64,000 nucleotides of DNA from Collinsella sp. (GCA_018381235.1 JAGZSF010000008.1:100586-164585); one strand, 5' to 3'. Counted from the stretch's first letter, positions 15,339-24,210 are shown. The notes: generated by a model not told the origin, from the sequence alone. Program-made: numbers and translations.

Positions 15339-16538
15339 ATGGGAAAGAGCATTAATGATATGAAGATGCCTGACTTCGGGAATATGGCCAAGGGCATGGT
15401 GCAGGGGGCCGCGAACGGAGCGAAGAGGATTCATCAGGCTTTCGGCGGTGAATACGGGGATTCATTCGAGGGAAATGTCGTTGCTGAGAATGGCGAATAT
15501 ATCCTACCGGATCCGATAATTGACGACCGCGAATGTGAAGAGATCGACTCCCTCGCCAAACGCTACGAGAAGATGACCTCTCCCGGTATTCTGGCAAAAG
15601 CCGGGAGGAAAGCCGATGAACTCACGCCCGCTCCGGTCAAGGAGATTGCCGGTAAAGTTAGTGACATCGCCAGGGATACATTCGAGGATCTGACGGAGCA
15701 GGAGCTCATGGCGGCTGCCATCAAGAAGGCTGCCGATGGCTTCGGAGAGCTCGAGAAACAGGCGGCAAAGGCAAGCGTGAGCAAAGAACACGTCATACAG
15801 TGCGTCAACGCGGGAAAACAGGCACAAAAGGTTTCGGATATTTCGCAAATCTGTCTGCTGTGCGCATATGACGTCGCTGCCGTCTCGGCCAAGGAGCGTC
15901 CGCAGCACATGGGAATCGCACTTGCCGAGGGCGGAGGAACGGGCGCTATCGGGTTCTGGGGTCTCCCTGCAAACATCGCGCTCAGCATGCTTGTTTATTT
16001 CAGGGCAGTCCAGTCAGTGGCCATGTTCTATGGCTACGACGTCAAAGAAGACCCCGCAGAGCTCATCATTGCCAGCGAGGTGTTCCAAAGGGCGATGTCG
16101 CCGTGCCCCAAGGGGAACCCAGCTACTGATTATATCGGGAAGGTTCTCGTATATGCCGAGAGCGCGGCCGTGAAACAAGCCGCAAAGAAGGGCTGGGCCG
16201 CGATGGTCGAGAAAGGTGGCGCCGCGCTCGCTATCGCCCAGATGCGCGCGCTCGCCAACAAAGCAGCCCAAAAGGCTTTGGAGAACGGTGGCAAGAAGGC
16301 AATCGAGGCTGGCGTATTTAAGAAAACCCTTACTCAAATTGGTCAGAAGCTGACTCTGAAGAACGTCGGCAGACTTGTTCCCGTGGTGGGAGCGGGTTTC
16401 GGTGCCTTTTTTGACACAGCGCAAATGAACAGTATCCTAGACTTCGCCGACCTCTTCTACCACAAGCGTTTCATTGTCGAGAAGGAACAACGTGTGCAGA
16501 GGCTTACGGGAGAAACGGCTGAGTTTGCAGAGAGTTAG
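15339..16538 (+). CDS. EcsC-family protein
   Basis: 399 residues. The recognisable EcsC (PF12787) block is IALAEGGGTGAIGFWGLPAN, then IALSMLVYFRAVQSVAMFYG and DPAELIIASEVF, in the middle of the protein. The C-terminus has a Lys/Ala-rich helix region (AAQKALENGGKKAIEAG) and a glycine-rich hydrophobic stretch (RLVPVVGAGFGAFFDTAQM). The N-terminal ~130 residues are unrelated to anything I know. EcsC domains occur in proteins near ABC exporters and in several phage-defence contexts; the molecular role is not known. ATG 15339 follows AAGGGAGAACC. Its neighbours (candidate RNA, membrane zinc-ribbon protein, GmrSD-like protein) support an accessory or defence function. Confidence 0.8.
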   Translation: MGKSINDMKMPDFGNMAKGMVQGAANGAKRIHQAFGGEYGDSFEGNVVAENGEYILPDPIIDDRECEEIDSLAKRYEKMTSPGILAKAGRKADELTPAPVKEIAGKVSDIARDTFEDLTEQELMAAAIKKAADGFGELEKQAAKASVSKEHVIQCVNAGKQAQKVSDISQICLLCAYDVAAVSAKERPQHMGIALAEGGGTGAIGFWGLPANIALSMLVYFRAVQSVAMFYGYDVKEDPAELIIASEVFQRAMSPCPKGNPATDYIGKVLVYAESAAVKQAAKKGWAAMVEKGGAALAIAQMRALANKAAQKALENGGKKAIEAGVFKKTLTQIGQKLTLKNVGRLVPVVGAGFGAFFDTAQMNSILDFADLFYHKRFIVEKEQRVQRLTGETAEFAES

Positions 16539-16636
16539 AGTCGTCAACTAGACCTGTCGGGCGCAACTCCATGCGCCGAAACGTAATCAATCGGAAGCTA
16601 TTTGGCTGCCCTCGGCCATGCGGCTTCCGCCTTACT

Positions 16637-16759
16637 CTATCTCGCCGTCAGGTACTCCGAGCTTATGTGACGTCCACCCGCATCATCGCGCTCGTGCACG
16701 TCTGCGTCGGGGGTGGAGGTCCTTGGCTCTTGGTTGGCGAACAGTTTGTCAAACGTCAT
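16637..16759 (-). CDS. Possible 40-residue protein
   Basis: MTFDKLFANQEPRTSTPDAD, then VHERDDAGGRHISSEYLTAR and TAG. CCGGGGTGCCAGAT precedes the ATG. It lies 70 bases downstream of the zinc-ribbon gene on the same strand. No family recognised; strongly charged, no membrane helix. The evidence is only the clean start and position, so this may be chance. Confidence 0.3.
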   Translation of the reverse strand: MTFDKLFANQEPRTSTPDADVHERDDAGGRHISSEYLTAR

Positions 16760-16828
16760 ATCTGGCACCCCGGTTCAGTATTTAGATTTACATTCTATTG
16801 TCCATGCCCGCAGCCATTTTAGTCCCAG

Positions 16829-17479
16829 CTACGGCCTCTTCGGCACCTGCGGCAGCCTGGCTCCGCAGGAAGAGCAGTACGACGCGTCGCCGGATGCCTT
16901 GACGCCGCAATAGGGGTAGAAAGACGCGCGCACCTTGCGGCCTCCTGGCGTCCAGGTCCTAATTCCCTTGGCAATCAGGACCGCTACGCGCTCGGGGATA
17001 CCCGAGTCTTCGTTTGAGCTCGCTACGGTGTAATCGCTTGTGAGGTGGCCCTTGTAGTCAAAGTCAATTACGAACTTCCATGAGCTGATGCCGCTGAGAG
17101 TAGCAACTGCCCCGTAGACTCTGTGCTCGACTACGGTAAGGGACTCAAGTCTTTTTACTGATCGTCGCGTACTGGCGACAATTTCCTCAAGCTCTTCTTG
17201 GGTCACATCGTCTCTGAAACTCTCGCTCGCACGGTCCCACTCGGCTTTTGCTTTGACCTTTTCGAGTTCGACCTTCCGTTTCTCCTGTCTGTCGGATGCG
17301 AACACTACGATGCCAAGGAGAATGAACATGGGCAAAAGTGACGTCAGCATATCCATTAAATGCTCCCTAAATAACTCCAGCGCTGCATGCGAGAAAAACA
17401 ATGCGACGTGTAAGATGATAAAGGCGGATAGCCCCGCTGTGAAATACCACCTGAAAGTCTCGTGGTAGGCGACGCACAT
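16829..17479 (-). CDS. Membrane protein with C-terminal zinc ribbon
   Basis: About 216 residues from ATG 17479. Two hydrophobic segments near the N-terminus (AGLSAFIILHVALFFSHAA and SLLPMFILLGIVVFAS), then a charged coiled-coil-like part (RQEKRKVELEKVKAKAEW), a beta-rich domain (ATLSGISSWKFVIDFDYKGH) and a terminal zinc ribbon YCGVKASGDASYCSSCG. The start is uncertain: the open frame continues upstream for 20 more codons without an ATG (PPVLRIHFAGFTLAEGALGS), which would add a further membrane segment, and ATG 17479 lacks a good ribosome site. I do not recognise the family. It faces the EcsC gene and is followed on the same strand by little else. Confidence 0.6.
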   Translation of the reverse strand: MCVAYHETFRWYFTAGLSAFIILHVALFFSHAALELFREHLMDMLTSLLPMFILLGIVVFASDRQEKRKVELEKVKAKAEWDRASESFRDDVTQEELEEIVASTRRSVKRLESLTVVEHRVYGAVATLSGISSWKFVIDFDYKGHLTSDYTVASSNEDSGIPERVAVLIAKGIRTWTPGGRKVRASFYPYCGVKASGDASYCSSCGARLPQVPKRP

Positions 17480-17641
17480 CACGACGATGCTGCCAAGGGC
17501 TCCTTCTGCGAGTGTAAACCCTGCAAAATGGATTCGGAGAACTGGCGGCAGTGGTCAATCACTCTTTTCGATGGAGACTGTCTCTGGATTTACTACTGAC
17601 GCTAGTGGCGGCCACGGTCCAAGTGTATTCGGAATCGCTGA

Positions 17642-17986
17642 CTAACTTTCGTCGAGCTCCTTCAGTCGGGAGAGGCAGCGGTCCAGAAACCCGCTCCTAG
17701 CTTGCGCGGCAAGGAGTCCGTCGCAGAAGCGGTCGCCACGAACGCACCACGTGATGCATGCACGTATCAGGTCAATGTCCCCATGGTCGATGTCGCAGCT
17801 GTCTATACCTTCCGAGGTGTCGATGCTATGGCGTTCAAGCGCCTCGAAGTAGCTGGTGTCTGCGAACCCGTCCAGTTCATAGAAATCGTCGACGAAATCC
17901 TCGAGTCCGAACGTCCCGCCCCCAAACTCGACATTCATGTTTCTGTCCGCCAGCTTGCCAGCGTACTTGGTTAGTCTTTCGAACAT
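17642..17986 (-). CDS. DUF6508-like protein
   Basis: 114 residues: MFERLTKYAGKLADRNMNVE, FGLEDFVDDFYELDGFADT, and the C-terminal block CITWCVRGDRFCDGLLAAQA with FLDRCLSRLKELDES. The RGDRFCDG signature followed by a terminal LxRLKEL is what I recall for DUF6508. It starts 9 bases after the stop of the GmrSD-like gene and is surely co-transcribed with it. Function unknown; it could be an accessory or immunity-like partner of the restriction protein. Confidence 0.65.
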   Translation of the reverse strand: MFERLTKYAGKLADRNMNVEFGGGTFGLEDFVDDFYELDGFADTSYFEALERHSIDTSEGIDSCDIDHGDIDLIRACITWCVRGDRFCDGLLAAQARSGFLDRCLSRLKELDES

Positions 17987-17995
17987 GTTCGCTCT

Positions 17996-19729
17996 TTAGC
18001 TCAAAAGTCCGTTGTCGCCCAGGTAGTCCACGAAGGCATCGATGATCCGTGCCGTGCGAGTCGCGATGTCTATTTCGGTGAAGTCTCCCATGACTTGTGT
18101 CAGGCGCTTGAGTTCCGCGATCTTTGTTCCGGCTTTGCGCTTGCCGTTGCCGTCGGTGTATCCCTCATAGTACTTGCGTTTATCGCAGAATCTGTAGTCG
18201 GCCGCGCGGATGTTTACACGCTTCTCGAGCAGCGCCTTGTTACCCAACGCCTCCAGGCTGGATTGATCGACGAGCGGGTCTATCTCGTTGCGCTTCTTGG
18301 CATAGATGTGCTCAATTTCAAGCGTGGTGTCTAGGTCCATGAGTGGTTGATCTGGGTCTGCGTACGCCCACCAAGTGAGCATGGACTTTGTTACAGGCCT
18401 GCCGTTGGTGAACACGTAGGTTCGGAATCGCTCAGCAATATTTGCGCGATTGAAGTGGTGGTTAGGAAACTCCACCGGGCGGTGCTCCACGATGTTGATC
18501 ATCTCGGGATACACTGGCGAACGCAGCGCGTTCACGCCGGGTCGCTCAATGGCGTAGGCGAAAATGAATGCCGTGATCTTGTTTAAAAAGCCGTAGAGTG
18601 CCTCGTCATCGAGGACACCTTTGCTGTCGCTGTTGGCAAGGAACCAGACACTTAGCAGATAGGTCCACATGCCGTTGGGGGCGTAGTTCAGCACGAAAAG
18701 CCTGCGGAGCACACGCTCGCTGAACCCTTCCTGCGCGTCGACGCGTTTCCAGAAGCCGAGCAGCGCCTCGAGATCGTCGAGCGTGGCGTCCTCCTTGAGC
18801 ATGGCGTAACCATCGGCACCGAAGAAGTCGCGCAACGATGCGGTGGTCGTGTCGCGGATGCCTTTCTTCGCGCGGCGGTAGTACATGTAGCGCGTAAATA
18901 GCTCATCGGTTGGTGTGCCGCGCATGGGCCTGAAGATAGCGTTCGCTCCCTCCTCGAGTCCCTTCCAGCGACGAATGAACTCGTCCTTGCGCCCCGTGTC
19001 GGAATAATGCTTGTAGAACTGGCTCTTGAAGATGTCGGCATCCGAGAGAGGCAACCCTCGGTCGTTTAGAGTCGAGAAGATGCGTAGCGCGGTGTCCTGC
19101 GACTCCGCTTCAATGGGCAACAGTATCACATTGTTGATGACGCGTGTGGCCATGTAGACGGTGTAGGTGGGCCACTCGCTCACCAGTTGCTCAATTTTCC
19201 TCTGGAAGAAAGCGAAGTTGCGGGCATAGGCGCTCTTCCAGCCATCGCCTACATTGCCCTCTCGTAAAATCTCGAGGAATTCATTCTTGTCGTTGTCCGA
19301 TGCAACCTCGGAGTCGATCTTGAGGCGCTCCATGTCGGGCTCGTCGAACTCGTCGGTTTTCCATACACAACGGGCGATTGCCTCGCGCATCTTCACAGAC
19401 TGCTTATCCTTCATGTTGGTGAACTTGTCGTAGAATGCGCGGAGCAGCAGCATGATGGTGGTGAGGCGCTGCTGGCCGTCAATGATCTCAAGTTGGCCAG
19501 AGAGGTTCTTAAAGGTGACGATGGGCCCTAGAAAGTATTCGTTGTTCTCGCTGTCGAAGCGCTCGTAGTCATCGCCTGGAAAAGCGAACGAGAACAGGTC
19601 ATCCCACAGCGTTGCGCATTCATCCTCGCCCCAGGCGTAGGGCCTCTGGTAGTCGGGGATGAGGAAGTCTGATCGCTTATCGGTGAGAAGATCGCGAATC
19701 GATCGCTGGTCGATGTTGAGCTTGGACAT
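17996..19729 (-). CDS. GmrSD-like type IV restriction protein (DUF262 + DUF1524)
   Basis: 577 residues. N-terminal DUF262 (GmrS-like ParB/Srx nucleotide-hydrolysing domain) shows FLIPDYQRPYAWGEDE and IIDGQQRLTTIMLLLRAF; IFSTLNDRGLPLSDADIFK also belongs to it. The C-terminal DUF1524 (GmrD-like HNH nuclease) shows TLEIEHIYAKKRNE and ALGNKALLEKRVN. Characterised relatives cut DNA with modified cytosines (glucosylated hydroxymethylcytosine) in an NTP-dependent way and defend against phage. ATG 19729 follows GGAAGG; an in-frame extension to 19825 is not supported. Both key motifs are intact, so the protein is probably functional. The DUF6508-like gene follows directly. Confidence 0.88.
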   Translation of the reverse strand: MSKLNIDQRSIRDLLTDKRSDFLIPDYQRPYAWGEDECATLWDDLFSFAFPGDDYERFDSENNEYFLGPIVTFKNLSGQLEIIDGQQRLTTIMLLLRAFYDKFTNMKDKQSVKMREAIARCVWKTDEFDEPDMERLKIDSEVASDNDKNEFLEILREGNVGDGWKSAYARNFAFFQRKIEQLVSEWPTYTVYMATRVINNVILLPIEAESQDTALRIFSTLNDRGLPLSDADIFKSQFYKHYSDTGRKDEFIRRWKGLEEGANAIFRPMRGTPTDELFTRYMYYRRAKKGIRDTTTASLRDFFGADGYAMLKEDATLDDLEALLGFWKRVDAQEGFSERVLRRLFVLNYAPNGMWTYLLSVWFLANSDSKGVLDDEALYGFLNKITAFIFAYAIERPGVNALRSPVYPEMINIVEHRPVEFPNHHFNRANIAERFRTYVFTNGRPVTKSMLTWWAYADPDQPLMDLDTTLEIEHIYAKKRNEIDPLVDQSSLEALGNKALLEKRVNIRAADYRFCDKRKYYEGYTDGNGKRKAGTKIAELKRLTQVMGDFTEIDIATRTARIIDAFVDYLGDNGLLS

Positions 19730-19822
19730 GAGCTGTACCTTCCGCGCGGGAACAATCAAGACGACACGGATTATATCGCCGAAGTCGTCATTCGCTCTAT
19801 TGCTGCGAGCTACTGAATCTAG

Positions 19823-19892
19823 CAACCTCTGGCCAGCCCTTACGGTTTCATGTCGTGATCCATGCGGCGCCGATCAATGCCCGTAATGCTTC
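19823..19892. repeat. Degenerate block shared with 14522-14592
   Basis: See the partner block. On the minus strand it ends with codons for ...MDHDMKP followed by a stop, compared with ...DMNRGMKP and a stop in the other copy, so both may be the last codons of related dead genes. Confidence 0.35.
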
Positions 19893-20016
19893 TGCTTGCA
19901 CCTTCTTTGGAGGGCGCGAACGAGAGATGCGATCTACAGACGACTGAATAGCTCCATCCGTTTTGGTTAAAACAAAAATATGCCGCGCGCCTGCGGCATG
20001 AAGGAGGGAGATTTCT

Positions 20017-20547
20017 ATGAATATCGTTGTATTGAGTGGTAGCCCGCGCAAGGGCGCCAATACCGACACCATGGTCGAGGCGTTTGCCGAGACCGCGCGC
20101 GAGGGCGGCAATACGGTCGAGGTCATCCGCGTTGCAGGCAAAAAGATCGCCGGCTGCTTGGGATGCCAGTACTGCTTTACCCATGAGGGCGCCTGTGTGC
20201 AGAAGGACGACATGGCCGACGTGATCGAGTCGCTGAAAGGCGCCGATATGGTTGTCTTCGCTTCGCCTATCTACTGGTTTGATATCACCGCGCAGGAGAA
20301 GGCCGCCATCGACCGCCTGTACGCCTTCGGCGCCACGGGCTTCCCGTTCACCAAGACGGCCCTTTTGCTCGATAGCCACAGCGAGGGCGTCTATGATGCG
20401 GCGATCGCTATGTACAAGTCCGCATGCGCGTACTGCAAGTGGGAGGACCAGGGTATTGTCACCATCAGCGGTATGACCGAGCGCGACAGCATGGTCTCCT
20501 CGCCCAAGTTGGAAGAGGTGCGTGAGCTCGCTCGCAAGCTCGCCTAA
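20017..20547 (+). CDS. Flavodoxin-family NAD(P)H:FMN oxidoreductase
   Basis: 176 residues. N-terminal FMN-binding loop MNIVVLSGSPRKGANTDTM, then CLGCQYCFTHEGACVQKDDM and the flavin-ring loop VVFASPIYWFDITAQEKAAI. This is the multimeric flavodoxin / iron-sulfur-flavoprotein-like reductase family, cytosolic, passing electrons from NAD(P)H to quinones, nitro compounds or other acceptors. The cysteine cluster CLGCQYC...C resembles the cluster ligands of iron-sulfur flavoproteins but is compact, so cluster binding is uncertain. ATG 20017 has AAGGAGGGAGATTTCT upstream. Stands alone. Confidence 0.88.
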   Translation: MNIVVLSGSPRKGANTDTMVEAFAETAREGGNTVEVIRVAGKKIAGCLGCQYCFTHEGACVQKDDMADVIESLKGADMVVFASPIYWFDITAQEKAAIDRLYAFGATGFPFTKTALLLDSHSEGVYDAAIAMYKSACAYCKWEDQGIVTISGMTERDSMVSSPKLEEVRELARKLA

Positions 20548-20559
20548 GGACAAGAGGAG

Positions 20560-20625
20560 CGCATGGCAATCAGCGTTGGCGGAAAGCCTACCTCCCTTGC
20601 CAAGAGGAATGCTGATTGCCATGCG
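20560..20625. repeat. Inverted repeat between convergent genes
   Basis: CGCATGGCAATCAGC (20560-20574) and its exact complement (20611-20625) enclose a second stem TTGGC/GCCAA. Sits between the convergent FMN reductase and ATPase genes, so it may act as a terminator, although it has no T-run. Confidence 0.6.
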
Positions 20626-20654
20626 TTGATGCTTCCGCGGACAATTCCGGCGTG

Positions 20655-21749
20655 CTAAAACGCCTTCTCGTTCAAGAATTCCCTGAACGCGGGGATGTCA
20701 AAGCCAACGAGACCACGCCCTCGCTCTCCGATGACGCCGTCCTCGAGGAGGCGGCGCTTGTATTGGCTTGCATAGTTGCTTGCGACGCCCATACGCTTGG
20801 CTATCTCCGAGACCCTGCTGGGGCCAGAATCGGGCAGCATCGCGAGCAAAAACTCAATGTCTTTATCGGAAAGCTCCCGATAGGTCGTTTCGAGAATGCG
20901 ATCGCGCAGTTCCATGCGGGCAAGCAGAGAACCCTGCTGGACATCAGATGCGCTGATTTTGGGCGAGCTCTCCGAAACATCCCATGTGCGATATCCGACA
21001 AGCTGCATCATATAGGGAAATCCGTCGACGGCCTTCACGGCATCCTCGAGCGCTTCTGGCGTGATTGAGCGGCCTCCGGCCTCAACGGTTTTGCGGAATG
21101 CGTTTGCAATTTCAACGTCAGTGATTCGTCCTAACTGATGATATTGGGAACGCCTGAGGAACGAGACGGAATCGTTACGCAGCAACGCCGATACTTTGTA
21201 GGGCAGTCCTGCCATGAGTAGGGCAACTTTTTTACCTTCGCGTACAAAGTGCTGGTAAACAGAGGCAAATTGAAGCATTTCTTCGAGATCGACGGTGACT
21301 TCATCGATGGTGATGAGAAGTCCGATGTCATGTTTTTCGAGTTGCTTAAAGATACCATTCATGCGCGTGCGCCAGTTGCCCTGAGCCTCTTGAGCATATG
21401 TCCAATCGATGCCCACTGGGCCAATTTGAACACCGTTTATGCGCGCGTGAGGCTGTGAGAGGTAGCTATCTGCGGCTTCTTTGGTTCGCTCGATAATATC
21501 TTCGAGCATGCCTGGCATGGCGGAGACATTTGCTGCGATCCAGCCGTGTTCAAGCGCCGTTTCTGAAAGGAGCGAGAGAAGCGCCGTCTTGCCCGTTCCC
21601 CTTGCGCCAGTAAAAATGGTCGACAGGTTGGGATCTCCCGGGCCGTTGATAAAGCCACGGTTGATGTCACGCAGGATATGCTCGCGACCCGCTAGAAAGG
21701 GAGGGACGCTTCCGAACGTCGGGGTAAAGGGGTTCTTGCTGTACTCCAT
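20655..21749 (-). CDS. AAA ATPase (archaeal-ATPase/MNS-type) with C-terminal winged helix
   Basis: 364 residues. Walker A is FTGARGTGKTALLSLL (near residue 45-60), Walker B is IGLLITIDEVTVD, sensor-type Arg residues follow in SFLRRSQYHQLG. The C-terminal ~80 residues look like a winged helix (IAKRMGVASNYASQYKRRLL). The N-terminus NPFTPTFGSVPPFLAGREHI is typical of this family, common in Actinobacteria and archaea and of unknown function. ATG 21749 with GCAAAGGAGCTACC upstream; the open frame to 21803 crosses an array of operators and is not translated. Probably autoregulated through the three repeats at 21762-21813. Confidence 0.85.
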   Translation of the reverse strand: MEYSKNPFTPTFGSVPPFLAGREHILRDINRGFINGPGDPNLSTIFTGARGTGKTALLSLLSETALEHGWIAANVSAMPGMLEDIIERTKEAADSYLSQPHARINGVQIGPVGIDWTYAQEAQGNWRTRMNGIFKQLEKHDIGLLITIDEVTVDLEEMLQFASVYQHFVREGKKVALLMAGLPYKVSALLRNDSVSFLRRSQYHQLGRITDVEIANAFRKTVEAGGRSITPEALEDAVKAVDGFPYMMQLVGYRTWDVSESSPKISASDVQQGSLLARMELRDRILETTYRELSDKDIEFLLAMLPDSGPSRVSEIAKRMGVASNYASQYKRRLLEDGVIGERGRGLVGFDIPAFREFLNEKAF

Positions 21750-21761
21750 GGTAGCTCCTTT

Positions 21762-21813
21762 GCAAGTTTTGCTAATTTTTGCAAGTTTTGCTAACTTTTG
21801 CAAGTTTTGCTAA
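21762..21813 (-). promoter_or_regulatory. Three-copy operator array upstream of the AAA ATPase
   Basis: GCAAGTTTTGCTAA occurs at 21762-21775, 21781-21794 and 21800-21813, with 19-bp periods. Each holds an inverted pair GCAA...TTGC. The first copy lies 3 bases from the ribosome site (21755-21759). Confidence 0.75.
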
Positions 21814-21890
21814 CGGCTTAACATGTCTTGTGCCGTGGGATTGCAGGAGTGAAAAACGGGGATTCCTATTATTCCGACTACGTTGCAACG

Positions 21891-21933
21891 AGCGGGGCCC
21901 GGAGCGCGATGTTGCTGCGCTCCGGGCCCCGCT
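21891..21933. terminator. GC-rich hairpin after the topoisomerase operon
   Basis: AGCGGGGCCCGGAGCGC and its exact complement (17 bp, 9-base loop) lie 37 bases beyond the topoisomerase A stop. A T-run is missing on the minus strand, so pausing or transcript protection is as likely as true termination. Confidence 0.6.
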
Positions 21934-21969
21934 GCTTTGTAAACCCATGACGGTTTGGCCACCGTTGTT

Positions 21970-24210
21970 TTAGTCAAACAGACTCGGCATGTCGTTTTCT
22001 TTCATGAGGGCACCGGCAGAAGGCAGGCTCTGCGCGGTGAACTTCTCGGCCGAGACGCCGGCGCCAAGGATTTCCTCGGTCGTGCCGACGGTGGTGACCG
22101 AGCGGCCCTTCTTGGCCGTAAAGGCCTGGACGCCCTGCGTGTTGGTGGTCGTCTTGGTCTTGAGCAGCGACGTGTTGAAGTTCATCAAACGATAGTCGCT
22201 CGAGACCAGCGCGATGTCGCGGTCCTCCTTGAGCACCTGGGCATACAGCAGCTTGCTGCCACCGTAGATGGCGTTCTTGAGGCGCTTGCGGTTGGTCTTG
22301 GTGACGTATCCGGAAAGCGCGACGCGCACCACGCGGCCGTTCTCAAAGACGAACAGCACGTCGGCCTTGTAGTCCTCGGGGTCGATGACCCAGATGACGC
22401 TCTCGTCGGGTTCCATCTCGAGGTCGGTCGGCAGGTACGAGCCCAGCTGGGCCGACTTGGTATCCTCAAACGCCGCAACCTTGCACTTGTACACCTGGCT
22501 CTTGTTGGTAAAGACCAGCAGCTCGTGGGTGTTGGAGGACGGGAACTCGATAAAGGGCTTGTCGCCGTCCTTGTACTTGAGCGTAGTGGCCTTCTTGAGC
22601 ACGCGGTCCGTCATCTTCTTAAGGTAGCCATCGCGCGAGAGCATGATGGTGACCGGGTACTCCTCGACCTCGGGCTCCAAGCTTACCTCGATAACCTCAT
22701 GGGGCTCGATCCTACCCGTGCGGCGCGGCATCACATACTTCTTGTTGACCGCCGCCAGCTCGTCGCTGATGACCTTCTTAATGTTGTCCTCGCTGGAGAG
22801 GATCTCCTCAAGCTCGGCAATCTCACCCTCGAGCTTAGCGATGTCTTTGGTGCGGTTGAGGATGTACTCCTCGTTGATGTTGCGGAGCTTAAGTTCGGCG
22901 ACAAACTCGGCCTGGGTCTCGTCGATGTCGAAACCCTTCATAAGGTTGGGCACGACCTCGGCTTCGAGTTTGGTGCCGCGGATGATGGCGATGGCCTTGT
23001 CGATGTCGAGCAGAATTGCCTCGAGGCCGTGCAGAAGGTGCAGGCGCTCGGACTTTTTGCCCAGGTCAAAGTTAATGCGGCGACGCGTGGACTCAATACG
23101 CCACTTGACCCACTCGTGCAGAATCTGGCGCACGCCCATAACGCGGGGATAGCCGTCGACCAGCACGTTAAAGTTGCACGAGAACGAATCCTGCAGCGTG
23201 GTCGAGCGATAGAGCTTGGCCATGAGCTTGTCGGGGTCGACGCCGCGCTTAAGGTCGATGGCGATGCGCAAGCCCGAGAGGTCGGTTTCGTCGCGGATGT
23301 CAGCGATCTCCTTGACCTTGCCCTCCTTAGAGAGCTTGACGATGCGCTCGATGATGACATCGGTCTTGGTGGTGTAGGGGATCTCGTAGACCTCGATGAT
23401 GCGCTCTTCGGGAATCCAGCGCCAGCGGGAGCGGATCTGGAAGCTGCCCAGGCCGGTCTCGATAATCTTTTCCATCTCCTCGCGGCGGTAGATGATCTCG
23501 CCGCCGGTCGAGAAGTCGGGCATGGGCATGTACTCGAGCAGGTCGCAGTCAGGGTCCTGCAGGTAGTGCATGGTGGCGGTGCAGACCTCGTTGAGGTTGA
23601 AACCGCAGATGTCAGAAGCCATGGCGACGCCGATGCCCTTGTTGGCCGAGACGAGGATGTTAGGGAACGTGGTGGGCAGCAGACGCGGCTCCTTCATGGC
23701 GCCGTCGTAGCTGTCGACGAAGTCGACCGGGTCCTTGTCGATGTCCTTGAAGATCTCGGCACTGATGGGGGAGAGCTTGGCTTCGGTATAACGCGAGGCG
23801 GCGTAGCTCAGGTCGCCCGAATAGTACTTGCCAAAGTTGCCCTTCGACTCAACGAACGGCGCGAGCAGCGCCTCGTTGCCGGTGGCCAGACGCACCATCG
23901 TCTCGTAGATCGCGGCGTCGCCGTGCGGGTTGAGCTTCATGGTCTGGCCCACGATGTTGGCGCTCTTCTGGCGCTCGCCCTTGAGCAGACCCATCTTGTA
24001 CATGGTGTAGAGCAGCTTGCGATGCGAGGGCTTAAAGCCGTCAATCTCGGGGAATGCACGCGAGACGTTGACGCTCATGGCGTAGGGCATGTAGTTGACC
24101 TCGAGCGTCTGCGTGATCGGCTGGTCGGTGACCTCGGAGTGCAGGCCGATGACGTTCTCGGCGTTGACCTGCTTTTTCTTTGGCTGGGTTTTGGTCTTCT
24201 TCTTTGCCAC
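21970..24210 (-). CDS. Type IIA topoisomerase subunit A (ParC/GyrA-like paralogue)
   Basis: 746 residues, the DNA-cleaving subunit. The N-terminus is lysine-rich (MAKKKTKTQPKKKQ). The catalytic tyrosine is in SYAASRYTEAKLS. The quinolone-determining helix is NPHGDAAIYETMVRLA; compared with E. coli GyrA HGDSAVYD it has Ala at the Ser83 position and Glu at the Asp87 position. The C-terminal region contains beta-propeller-type repeats (SRDGYLKKMTDR, TNKSQVYKCKV, FENGRVVRVALSG) but lacks a recognisable GyrA box. Starts 45 bases after the B subunit stop; the two form one operon. This is likely a second, ParC-like enzyme next to the housekeeping gyrase elsewhere. A 1018-residue antisense frame over this gene is an artefact of GC-rich codon use. 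Confidence 0.92.
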   Translation of the reverse strand: MAKKKTKTQPKKKQVNAENVIGLHSEVTDQPITQTLEVNYMPYAMSVNVSRAFPEIDGFKPSHRKLLYTMYKMGLLKGERQKSANIVGQTMKLNPHGDAAIYETMVRLATGNEALLAPFVESKGNFGKYYSGDLSYAASRYTEAKLSPISAEIFKDIDKDPVDFVDSYDGAMKEPRLLPTTFPNILVSANKGIGVAMASDICGFNLNEVCTATMHYLQDPDCDLLEYMPMPDFSTGGEIIYRREEMEKIIETGLGSFQIRSRWRWIPEERIIEVYEIPYTTKTDVIIERIVKLSKEGKVKEIADIRDETDLSGLRIAIDLKRGVDPDKLMAKLYRSTTLQDSFSCNFNVLVDGYPRVMGVRQILHEWVKWRIESTRRRINFDLGKKSERLHLLHGLEAILLDIDKAIAIIRGTKLEAEVVPNLMKGFDIDETQAEFVAELKLRNINEEYILNRTKDIAKLEGEIAELEEILSSEDNIKKVISDELAAVNKKYVMPRRTGRIEPHEVIEVSLEPEVEEYPVTIMLSRDGYLKKMTDRVLKKATTLKYKDGDKPFIEFPSSNTHELLVFTNKSQVYKCKVAAFEDTKSAQLGSYLPTDLEMEPDESVIWVIDPEDYKADVLFVFENGRVVRVALSGYVTKTNRKRLKNAIYGGSKLLYAQVLKEDRDIALVSSDYRLMNFNTSLLKTKTTTNTQGVQAFTAKKGRSVTTVGTTEEILGAGVSAEKFTAQSLPSAGALMKENDMPSLFD

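Noticed and set aside
21762..21813. CRISPR-like array
   Set aside because: Only three 14-bp copies at 19-bp spacing, with no spacers of normal length and no cas genes; better read as operators.
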